A stretch of DNA of 9,336 nucleotides, from the NCBI GenBank assembly GCA_004524385.1, contig SDNM01000041.1, positions 1 to 9,336 on the forward strand, in the 5' to 3' direction. Numbering within the stretch: position 1 is the stretch's first letter; the number at the start of each line of letters is the position of its first letter. This stretch comes from Promethearchaeota archaeon (lineage in GTDB: Archaea > Asgardarchaeota > Lokiarchaeia > Sigyniarchaeales > SOKP01). Below are positions 1 through 5,835 of the stretch, piece after piece. The translations under genes and the position numbers were made by a program. The notes beneath the pieces were generated by a model. It saw only the letters and a list, made by a program, of their open reading frames with translations. It was not told where the DNA came from and made no database searches.

Positions 1-2
1 CA

Positions 3-551
3 AAACCTAACCCTGGTCATATTGCGCTTGCTGAACTTGAGGATATGGATATTCTTAAAGCAATAATCACCCAAAATATTGACGAATTACACCAAAGTGC
101 CGGGTCGGTATTAGTGTATGAGGTTCATGGAAATATAAATCGATTTAATTGTTTCGGATGTAGAGCATCATACACAAAAAAACAAGTATTACAAAAATTG
201 AAAAAAGAAAAAAGTTATCCTCCTAATTGTGATATATGCACTGCTCCATTAAAACCATCAGTTGTTCTGTTTGGAGAAGGTCTACCTACTTTTGAAATTT
301 ATCAATCCCAGGCATTAGCGCAAAAAGCAGATGTTATGTTAATTGCCGGATCTTCACTTTCAGTTGCTCCTGTTTGTGATTTACCGGCATATACTTTAAG
401 TGAAGGTGGTAAATTAATAATCGTAAATGATAGACCTACACATTTAGATGATAAAGCAGAAATTGTAATTCATCATAAAACTGGAACAATTTTGCCCTTA
501 ATCGTTGAAGAAATTAAAAAATTCAAGGCACAAAAAGACTCAAATGTATAA
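3..551 (+). CDS. NAD-dependent protein deacylase of the Sir2 (sirtuin) family, 5' end missing
   Basis: The reading frame is open from base 3 and gives 182 residues. The first part of the gene, with the usual GAGxS NAD-binding motif, lies outside the window. What remains is a typical sirtuin core: PNPGH near residue 2, TQNID at 23-27 (NAD/ribose binding), the catalytic-base His in EVHGN (H42), a zinc ribbon with two CxxC pairs (C50/C53 and C76/C79), VVLFGE just after it, AGSSLSVAP at about 115-123, and an IIVN segment followed by a C-terminal helix. Sirtuins remove acetyl or longer acyl groups from lysines using NAD+; archaeal members act on chromatin proteins such as Alba and on metabolic enzymes. 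The actual substrate here cannot be read from the sequence. The stop overlaps the start of the following radical SAM gene, so the two are probably cotranscribed. An internal ATG at 45 is not the real start, because conserved sirtuin sequence continues upstream of it. Confidence 0.93.
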   Translation, partial: KPNPGHIALAELEDMDILKAIITQNIDELHQSAGSVLVYEVHGNINRFNCFGCRASYTKKQVLQKLKKEKSYPPNCDICTAPLKPSVVLFGEGLPTFEIYQSQALAQKADVMLIAGSSLSVAPVCDLPAYTLSEGGKLIIVNDRPTHLDDKAEIVIHHKTGTILPLIVEEIKKFKAQKDSNV

Positions 552-2130
552 TGAAAATATAATTGTAAAGGATTGGCGAAATGTTGACCTATCGTTTGGG
601 CTGATTTATCCTAATGTTTATAAGATTGCTATGTCATCCTATTCAATTAGACTTCTTTACTTTATGATAAATTCGCACGAGAATTATGTTTGTGAGCGGA
701 TTTTTTTGCCTGAGCGTATAAAATTTCCTGCTTCTCAAGATACAACTTCTGAAGATAGACTTAGAAGTATTGAAAATAAAATTCTTCCGAACCAATTTGA
801 TATATTAGGATTTTCAATCCAATTTGAAAATGATTTTAAGAATATTTTATGGATATTAGAGAAAGCAGGTATTCCTTTAAATTATAAGGAGCGTAAAGAA
901 TCCTTTATTCAAAAAAAGGGAATATTCCCACTTATTGTCGGCGGAGGGCCTGTAGTAACTTCTAATCCTATGCCTTTAAGTAAAATATTTGATCTTTTTT
1001 TTATCGGAGATTCAGAACCAAATTTAGATTTAGTCTTTAAATTATTCTTAAAGTACAAATCTAAAAAAATAACGTTCCTCAAATTTTTAAAATTAGCAAC
1101 TTCTATTGAAGGTATTTACGTTCCTTCTCGGAGTAATAAGGTTAAAAGAGCTGTTCTTAAAAATCTTGACGAATCATCAATTCCTAATTACCAATTAATT
1201 ACCAAAGGTTCAAGTGAAAATGCGATATTTGAAGATAGATTTTTTATTGAAATAAATAGAGGCTGTCCGTTTCAATGCAAATTTTGTATTTCATCGTTTC
1301 ATAATTCTCCTTTTAGAAATAGAAGTTTTGAAAACATTACAAATGCGATAGAAGAAGGAATAAGATATTCGGATTTTAATACAATTAGTCTAATCGGTTC
1401 CTGTGTTTCAGGTCACCCTAAATTCTCCGAGATATGCGAATTTATAATTAATAAAGGTAAAAGATTGTCAATTCCTTCAATTCGAATTGAACATCTAACA
1501 TCTGAAGTGATTCAAATCCTTGAAAAAGGGAATATTAAAACAATTACAGTAGCACCAGAGACAGGATCGGAAAAATTAAGATATGAGTTAGGAAAAAAAA
1601 TCTCAAATAATAAGATAATTTTACTCCTTAAAGAACTTAAAGATTCCAAAATTAAAAACGTAAAATTATATTTTTTAATAGGGCTCCCTAACGAAACTGA
1701 GCACGAAATAGACGAGACAATTGAATTCCTAAAAGTATTAGGCAATATAAATTTTAATAGAGCTTCTCTTAGAGTAAGTGTTAATCCGTTAGTTCCTAAA
1801 TTAAATACTCCCTATGAAAAAGAGATTAACTCTTTTTTAAAGAAAAATATTAAGACCTTTAAGTTAAAATATCAAAAATTAGAACAAGAATTAAAAAATA
1901 TTTCAACCATTAAATTAAAATTTTTAAACTTAAAGAATATTATTAATAATGCTAAATTACAAGCTTTAATTTCTCTTGGGGATGAAAATATATGTGATCT
2001 TCTTATAAATTACTATTTAAACGGAGCTAATTTTGGAAGTTTGAGAAGAACCCAAAAAGAACTAAATTTCTCTATTGAGGACTATTTTCTTAAGATCAAA
2101 GGTTGTTATACTCCTTGGAAATTTAACTAA
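544..2130 (+). CDS. B12-binding-type radical SAM protein (COG1032-like), function unknown
   Basis: This 528-residue protein has a Rossmann-like N-terminal half resembling a cobalamin-binding domain: VGGGP at 132-136, TSNP at 140-143 and FIGDSE at 153-158. The characteristic DxHxxG cobalamin His motif is not evident, so actual B12 binding is doubtful. The radical SAM core follows, with the [4Fe-4S] cluster motif GCPFQCKFC (C241, C245, C248). Next come APETGSEKLR (SAM/barrel motif), YFLIGLPNET and NPLVPKLNTPY, all typical of the large archaeal and bacterial family of B12-binding/radical SAM proteins of unassigned reaction. I chose ATG 544, which overlaps the sirtuin stop (ATGTATAA). The frame is open further up to an ATG at 505, but that would overlap the sirtuin by 47 bases and adds only a lysine-rich, unconserved leader. 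The C-terminal ~130 residues are Lys/Asn-rich helices. The substrate is not predictable; a methylthiotransferase is unlikely because no TRAM or UPF0004 features are seen. Confidence 0.85.
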   Translation: MYNENIIVKDWRNVDLSFGLIYPNVYKIAMSSYSIRLLYFMINSHENYVCERIFLPERIKFPASQDTTSEDRLRSIENKILPNQFDILGFSIQFENDFKNILWILEKAGIPLNYKERKESFIQKKGIFPLIVGGGPVVTSNPMPLSKIFDLFFIGDSEPNLDLVFKLFLKYKSKKITFLKFLKLATSIEGIYVPSRSNKVKRAVLKNLDESSIPNYQLITKGSSENAIFEDRFFIEINRGCPFQCKFCISSFHNSPFRNRSFENITNAIEEGIRYSDFNTISLIGSCVSGHPKFSEICEFIINKGKRLSIPSIRIEHLTSEVIQILEKGNIKTITVAPETGSEKLRYELGKKISNNKIILLLKELKDSKIKNVKLYFLIGLPNETEHEIDETIEFLKVLGNINFNRASLRVSVNPLVPKLNTPYEKEINSFLKKNIKTFKLKYQKLEQELKNISTIKLKFLNLKNIINNAKLQALISLGDENICDLLINYYLNGANFGSLRRTQKELNFSIEDYFLKIKGCYTPWKFN

Positions 2131-2136
2131 AAATCA

Positions 2137-2940
2137 TCAATAGCTTAAAGTTTTCTTAGTAAAATTCACAACTTTCTGTAAATAATATTCAGCAACACCG
2201 AATTTTGTCCTTGTATCAAAAATTAAAATTACAAAATATAAATCTTCGATATAATCAGAAAAAATAAGTTCATTGCTTTTAGATGTATAGAATAATTTTA
2301 AAATTGAATTATTACAGATTTTGACTCGAAAATCAACTTCTTTTGAAAAATTTCGTAGATCTATCTTATTAAATGTAGTATAAATCACTCGTCCTTTATC
2401 AGTTAATAAAATTATTCCCTTTATTTCTGTATTTAAAGAGATTTCGTTTAAAAATTCAATAATTTTCTGTTCTTTTCGTAAATCAAATTCGGTACTTAAA
2501 GTATCTTTTATCAGGTCATCTATCTCGAGATCAAATTCTTCATCGTGGATGTATTCCATGTTAATATCAATATTATTCTTACTTATATAATTAATAAATT
2601 TATAATTAATTTTTGAGGCGATTTCATCTAAGAAATTAATATTTTCAGTTGCTTCTGTTAAAAAACCATAATAAAATGTGTTTTTTTCAAATACAACCAA
2701 TTTTATATCCGCCATTTCTATTGTTTTTACTTCATTTTTCAATAGTTCCCTGGTAAACGACATTAGAGCTGTAAAAAAGGAACTTATTAGTTGTTTACGC
2801 CCTATATCGTAAGAAGTTGTAAAATTTCTACTATATAAACAGATTCCAGACTTATTGAATATAAATAAGTTATGGATATTCTTTTTAAACACAGATCTTT
2901 TTATTTTAAATCGTGCTTTGGTTTTATCTTCGATTATCAT
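2137..2940 (-). CDS. Longin-like plus roadblock/LC7-like two-domain protein, Asgard type
   Basis: This 267-residue protein has two alpha/beta segments joined by an acidic linker. Residues 24-120 start with a NLFIFNKSGICLYSR strand-turn-strand followed by QLISSFFTALMSFTREL, the pattern of small longin-like sensor domains common in Lokiarchaeia. Residues about 172-265 carry IKGIILLTDKGRVIYTTF and later LYFVILIFDTRTKFGVAEYYLQKVV, the strand and long terminal helix layout of roadblock/LC7 proteins. In eukaryotes, longin and roadblock modules serve as platforms for small GTPases (Rag, SRP receptor, MglB-like); Asgard archaea encode many of both. A role near a small GTPase is inference, and no GTPase gene is in the window. 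No signal peptide or membrane helix is seen. It converges on the radical SAM gene with a 6-base gap. A TATA-like element about 25 bases before the ATG suggests a leaderless mRNA. The domain calls come from pattern only and need a profile or structure search. Confidence 0.62.
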   Translation of the reverse strand: MIIEDKTKARFKIKRSVFKKNIHNLFIFNKSGICLYSRNFTTSYDIGRKQLISSFFTALMSFTRELLKNEVKTIEMADIKLVVFEKNTFYYGFLTEATENINFLDEIASKINYKFINYISKNNIDINMEYIHDEEFDLEIDDLIKDTLSTEFDLRKEQKIIEFLNEISLNTEIKGIILLTDKGRVIYTTFNKIDLRNFSKEVDFRVKICNNSILKLFYTSKSNELIFSDYIEDLYFVILIFDTRTKFGVAEYYLQKVVNFTKKTLSY

Positions 2941-2960
2941 ATTATTTTTTTAAACTTAGA

Positions 2961-2969
2961 ATATAAAAA
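2961..2969 (-). promoter_or_regulatory. TATA-like box for the longin/roadblock gene
   Basis: On the - strand this reads TTTTTATAT, centred about 25 bases before the ATG at 2940. That is the archaeal distance from TATA box to transcription start, so the transcript would begin at or next to the start codon (leaderless). No Shine-Dalgarno sequence is present upstream of the ATG, which agrees. The region is very A/T-rich, so chance matches are common. Confidence 0.4.
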
Positions 2970-3084
2970 GCTCGATTTTTCATGTAAAGAATTGAGTTTA
3001 GAATTTAAAAGTTCATTAACAAATTAATAAATTATTTAGAATTAATTATTAAAACCAGTTATTTTTTAAATTGCTAATCGATAC

Positions 3085-3093
3085 ATTTAAAAA
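3085..3093 (+). promoter_or_regulatory. Possible TATA box for the surface-protein gene
   Basis: The sequence ATTTAAAAA lies about 78 bases before the chosen ATG at 3167 in the divergent spacer 2941-3166. It would give a transcript start near 3112 and a leader of about 55 bases that includes the inverted repeat at 3119-3143 and the GGATGA site. Other A/T-rich matches in the same spacer are almost as good. Confidence 0.25.
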
Positions 3094-3118
3094 CATTAAT
3101 ATTAAAAATTAATATAAT

Positions 3119-3143
3119 ACAATTTATTTTAAATAAAAATTGT
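3119..3143 (+). repeat. Inverted repeat in the probable leader of the surface-protein gene
   Basis: ACAATTT (3119-3125) is matched exactly by AAATTGT (3137-3143). Alternatively TTTATTT (3123-3129) pairs with AAATAAA (3131-3137) around a single central T. It ends 23 bases before the ATG, so it could be an operator or form a weak hairpin in the 5' leader. It is all but free of G and C, so RNA stability would be low and chance occurrence in this DNA is possible. Confidence 0.35.
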
Positions 3144-3153
3144 AAAAAAAATT

Positions 3154-3159
3154 GGATGA
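3154..3159 (+). promoter_or_regulatory. Shine-Dalgarno-like site that decides the surface-protein start
   Basis: GGATGA lies 7 bases before ATG 3167 and resembles the archaeal GGAGGTGA consensus. It overlaps the beginning of the longer frame (TTG at 3152), so it supports ATG 3167 as the true start. The signal peptide then begins properly with MNKR and a hydrophobic stretch. Confidence 0.5.
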
Positions 3160-3166
3160 AAGCAAT

Positions 3167-4900
3167 ATGAACAAAAGAATTTTATATGCCCTAATTTTTA
3201 CATCCATTTTTATACTAAGCACTGTATCAATGGTGGCTCAACCTGCAGCTGGTGCTCATTGGAAATTAGGTATACCAGAACAATCAAGGGGAACGGAAGT
3301 GGAGAGAGAAGTTAAAATATATGATAAGGATGCATGGGGTGAACATTTAGGCGATGATAATAATGATAAGGTTAAAGAAAAATTTGGTGGGGATGCAGAT
3401 GAAGTTGACGCAAGATCAAAAATCAAAATTAATGACTGGGAAGGCGAAAAGATTAATGTCTTCGCGGATCACTTAATGACAAGAGATTTACCAACTGACG
3501 AAAAGGGTATGCCACTAACACTTATGGGAAAACAACTTACAGAATATTGGTCTTTGGGTGCAAAGATAGATGAGATTTTAGCGGAAGGAGCATGGAGAAA
3601 TGATTCAGTAAACCAAGATCCAAACAAACTAGAGGTTGAAATTGGTTCAGATTGGTCATTTAACGTATCAAATGGTGCTGCTGATAGTTGTGCACCATTT
3701 TCGTATCTAGAAATTTTAACAAAGGTAATATATGAATCCAAAGATCCGTCGGGAACAAAAATATTTGATTTTGGTGTTACTGCCGAGGATAATTATGGTA
3801 ATTATGATGAATCCAGTCCCTGGGCAATCGCTAATTGGTCTGATGCCACTCACTGGAGATCAGAAGTTGGTTTATTAAATAAAGAGGAAGCCATAGAAAC
3901 CTTTGCTAAAGAATACTCAGGAACTGAAGTTGAAATAAATTCTTGGGATTTTGTCGAGAAGGGGAATTATGAATCCGATCCAGATGAAAAAGAGGAGATT
4001 CTTCCTATTCTAAAGGATCCACATGACTATCTCGAGTTATATAATCAATTTCACTCATACTGGGAGGGCCAAGTTATTATGGTTAATCAGATTATACAAG
4101 GAGTAAACCAAATGAGAAGGATATTTAGGGATTTTAAGGATAAGTCAATGGCTACTATAAAACCTGAATATGGTAATAATCAAAGCCTTTTCTGGGACAT
4201 AGCTAACGAATCAATCAGTTTGTACTTAAGAGCGATGTATAATCTATCAGATGATGAAGATAAGAAAGATTTATATGTTAAAGCACGTCAGACTGGTAAT
4301 TTAGTTGACCTATATCTTGAAGCTCTTCTTGATGCGAGTGGCGATAATCTTATTCAACAATATATGGATATTCCTTCTGGACTCAATTATATTAAATATT
4401 TCATCCTAGATGTAATCCCATTACAGAAGAAAGAATTCTTGGCTTTCTTATTTGAAGAAGGATTATATGCCATGCAACCTGTGGATAAATACCTTGAGAA
4501 AATAATCGATGATTTCGATATTGATGAGGATGCGGTCTGGGGAGATGATTTAGAAATTGATGGAATGGAGTGGAAGGATGATTTAAATAATGGTGGTATT
4601 ACAGTTGAGGGAAGAATAGTTTCTGTAAAATATGAATGGGTGGGAAATATATATGATATTCCTGACACAGAAGAAGTTAATCCTCTGCTTCATGATCCTC
4701 GTGAAGACTATAAGATAATCTATACTTATGGTGATACTGGAGGTCAAATTTCGATTGAATATGAGGGATCTGAAACATTCTTCAAGATCGAAAATATTGC
4801 TCCACTTATTCCTGGGTATGAGATTACGATCTTATTAGCCTCAGCTGCAATTTCTGCCCTTGCAATCATCTACGTCGTCATGAAAAAGAAAAGGATGTAA
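3167..4900 (+). CDS. Large secreted surface protein with N-terminal signal peptide and C-terminal IPGYE-membrane-KKKR anchor
   Basis: This 577-residue protein begins with a Sec signal peptide: MNKR, a hydrophobic core at about 5-23, and a likely cleavage site after PAAGA (A30). The body is acidic and rich in Asp, Glu, Asn and Trp, with six NxS sequons (NDS, NVS, NWS, NQS, NES, NLS) that could carry N-glycans. No Cys pair or known enzyme motif stands out. The middle (about 290-450) looks helical. The C-terminus is tripartite: IPGYE at 548-552, one membrane helix at about 553-572, and the basic tail KKKRM. This layout resembles PGF-CTERM and related archaeal sorting signals, and tails with an IPGY motif occur on many Lokiarchaeial surface proteins. 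An archaeosortase could process the tail, or the helix may simply anchor it. By eye its codons are less A/T-biased than those of its neighbours, which would fit strong expression. The ligand or role is unknown; an S-layer or cell-envelope protein is the best guess. Confidence 0.75.
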   Translation: MNKRILYALIFTSIFILSTVSMVAQPAAGAHWKLGIPEQSRGTEVEREVKIYDKDAWGEHLGDDNNDKVKEKFGGDADEVDARSKIKINDWEGEKINVFADHLMTRDLPTDEKGMPLTLMGKQLTEYWSLGAKIDEILAEGAWRNDSVNQDPNKLEVEIGSDWSFNVSNGAADSCAPFSYLEILTKVIYESKDPSGTKIFDFGVTAEDNYGNYDESSPWAIANWSDATHWRSEVGLLNKEEAIETFAKEYSGTEVEINSWDFVEKGNYESDPDEKEEILPILKDPHDYLELYNQFHSYWEGQVIMVNQIIQGVNQMRRIFRDFKDKSMATIKPEYGNNQSLFWDIANESISLYLRAMYNLSDDEDKKDLYVKARQTGNLVDLYLEALLDASGDNLIQQYMDIPSGLNYIKYFILDVIPLQKKEFLAFLFEEGLYAMQPVDKYLEKIIDDFDIDEDAVWGDDLEIDGMEWKDDLNNGGITVEGRIVSVKYEWVGNIYDIPDTEEVNPLLHDPREDYKIIYTYGDTGGQISIEYEGSETFFKIENIAPLIPGYEITILLASAAISALAIIYVVMKKKRM

Positions 4901-4930
4901 AATCTATAAAAATTTTAAATTTTTAAAATT

Positions 4931-4956
4931 ATTTTTTTTTCTCATTTTTTTTTTAA
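4931..4956 (+). terminator. Oligo-T terminator of the surface-protein gene
   Basis: A run of nine T (4932-4940) is followed by a run of ten T (4945-4954), about 30-55 bases after the stop codon. Archaeal RNA polymerase terminates at T-rich tracts in the non-template strand without needing a hairpin, so a double tract like this is a credible terminator. Confidence 0.6.
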
Positions 4957-5310
4957 ATTTTTAGTAAAATCTAATTTTGTCTTTTTAAAAATATTAAGTA
5001 ATCTTTGATTTATTTTTATCAGCAATTGCTTTTAGAATTTCACCAATATTCAATCTCAATATAACTCTTTAAAAATTATTCTAATTGTAAATAATGTTAA
5101 ATTTAAGATAATTATTCAAAAGAGTTGGCTCTACGATGAGATCAATGATAGATATTCGTGCTTTTTCGTAAAATGATTTATTCCGCTTAAAATTTTGAAT
5201 TATTTTGTGTAACTAAAAAATGCATTTAGACCAACATTATTAACATTCTATGATGGTTTAACCTTAAAGTTTAAAAACAAGCTTAACTAATCAATATTTA
5301 AATTTAAAAT
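4957..5310. other. Long A/T-rich intergenic region without a convincing gene
   Basis: There is no gene-length frame on either strand. Two things stand out. On the - strand at 5059-4994 a short frame reads LRLNIGEILKAIADKNKSKIT before a TAA; it looks protein-like but has no extension upstream (an in-frame stop lies 10 bases before its TTG). At about 5115-5175 there is a less A/T-rich island containing AGAG-TTGG-CTCT (5120-5131), a 4-bp stem-loop, and a TACGA/TCGTA pair about 30 bases apart. It could encode a small RNA, but no complete C/D box, H/ACA or tRNA pattern is present. Confidence 0.5.
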
Positions 5311-5378
5311 ATTTTTAAATTTATTTTTAAATTCTATTTAAAACATTTTTAAATTTATTTTTAAATTCTATTTAAAAC
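5311..5378 (+). repeat. Perfect 34-bp tandem duplication in the histone promoter
   Basis: Positions 5311-5344 and 5345-5378 are identical over all 34 bases and adjoin directly. Each unit contains two ATTTTTAAATT segments and one ATTTAAAAC segment, giving a sub-period of about 12-13 bases and several TATA-like cores. The second copy ends 6 bases before the Shine-Dalgarno site. A TATA box near 5345-5354 would put transcription start at about 5375-5380, so the duplication probably doubles the core promoter or an upstream control element. Confidence 0.9.
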
Positions 5379-5384
5379 AATAAT

Positions 5385-5390
5385 GGAGGA
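5385..5390 (+). promoter_or_regulatory. Strong Shine-Dalgarno site of the histone-fold gene
   Basis: GGAGGA lies 8 bases before ATG 5399. It is the clearest ribosome-binding site in the window, where most genes have none or a weak one. It fixes the start codon and suggests high translation, as expected for an abundant chromatin protein. Confidence 0.8.
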
Positions 5391-5398
5391 ATATAAAA

Positions 5399-5599
5399 AT
5401 GGCTAAAAAGAAAGCAGGAACTGAGGCCCTTTTTGTTAAGAGCAAAGTTCGAGAATATATTAAATCGAAAGGATGCAATACGAGTGGAGATGTAATCGAT
5501 GGAGCTTCTCTTAACGATGCGATTATAGACGTTCTCGATAAAGCAATAGGCAGGGCTAAAGCGAATGGCAGAAAAACCGTTCAAGAAAAGGATTTATAA
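5399..5599 (+). CDS. Small histone-fold DNA-binding protein with shortened C-terminal helix
   Basis: This 66-residue basic protein fits a histone fold with a truncated third helix. Helix 1 is about residues 12-24 (VKSKVREYIKSKG), followed by a loop with CNTSGD at 26-31. The long central helix is about 32-56 (ending in AIGRAKANG), then loop 2 with the RKTV motif at 58-61, and only a short end, QEKDL. The loop-2 RKT and the Asp five residues on (D65) form the conserved Arg-Asp/Thr arrangement of histones. Classical archaeal histones such as HMfB have a full third helix. This protein looks more like the short histones found in bacteria (Bdellovibrio Bd0055 type) and in some archaea, which bend or coat DNA differently from nucleosomal histones. 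The start follows a strong GGAGGA site. It is monocistronic, flanked by T-tracts, and driven by a promoter with a 34-bp tandem duplication. Helix 2 appears about two residues longer (GAS near 35-37) than in relatives I remember. Confidence 0.8.
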   Translation: MAKKKAGTEALFVKSKVREYIKSKGCNTSGDVIDGASLNDAIIDVLDKAIGRAKANGRKTVQEKDL

Positions 5600-5620
5600 T
5601 TAATTAATTTAATAATTTAA

Positions 5621-5658
5621 TTTTTCTTTTTTTTTCTAATTCTAATTTTCTTTTTATT
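5621..5658 (+). terminator. Oligo-T terminator of the histone-fold gene
   Basis: T-rich tracts start about 22 bases after the stop codon: five T, C, nine T (5621-5635), followed by further runs of T up to about 5658. There is no G/C stem-loop. This is the typical archaeal intrinsic terminator form. Confidence 0.6.
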
Positions 5659-5741
5659 TTTTAATATAAATTAGTAAATTATAGCAGTATTAGAATATAA
5701 ATTACAGATTAAACAAATAAAAATTAACACACACCTAACCT

Positions 5742-5818
5742 AATAAAGAATAAACTTTCCTTCAAATCGCCTTATCAGATAACCCTTTTTTAGAGAATAG
5801 GAAAACTTTATTCTTATT
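5742..5818. repeat. Imperfect long inverted repeat in the histone-nikR spacer
   Basis: The left arm 5742-5760 (AATAAAGAATAAACTTTCC) is the near-reverse complement of the right arm 5800-5818 (GGAAAACTTTATTCTTATT). About 17 pairs form, in blocks of 12 and 5, with one bulge and one small internal loop. The 39-base loop contains the perfect short palindrome TTATC-A-GATAA (5772-5782). It begins 18 bases beyond the nikR stop, so it would fold in the nikR 3' UTR and could act as a terminator or processing/stability element. A protein-binding site is an alternative. Confidence 0.55.
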
Positions 5819-5835
5819 ACTCTTTTTTTAATACA

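Noticed and set aside
505..543. Extended N-terminus of the radical SAM protein starting at ATG 505
   Set aside because: It would overlap the sirtuin by 47 bases and add an unconserved lysine-rich leader; ATG 544 gives the usual short overlap.
1512..1745. 77-residue frame on the - strand inside the radical SAM gene
   Set aside because: It lies wholly within a strongly supported coding region and is Ser/Ile/Phe-rich, as expected for an antisense shadow.
3469..3741. 90-residue frame on the - strand inside the surface-protein gene
   Set aside because: It is an antisense shadow of a well-supported gene, with no motif or ribosome-binding site.
4387..4668. 93-residue frame on the - strand inside the surface-protein gene
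   Set aside because: It is Ser-rich and antisense to acidic coding sequence, with no independent coding signal.
5112..5180. Possible C/D-box small RNA (GATGAG and AATGATAG motifs)
   Set aside because: The C-box match is imperfect and no CTGA D box occurs nearby; only short stems can form.
5311..5378. CRISPR array
   Set aside because: There are only two units, directly abutting with no spacer, and no cas gene is present.
5372..5584. 70-residue frame on the - strand over the histone gene
   Set aside because: It is antisense to the histone gene, which has a strong Shine-Dalgarno site and a recognised fold.
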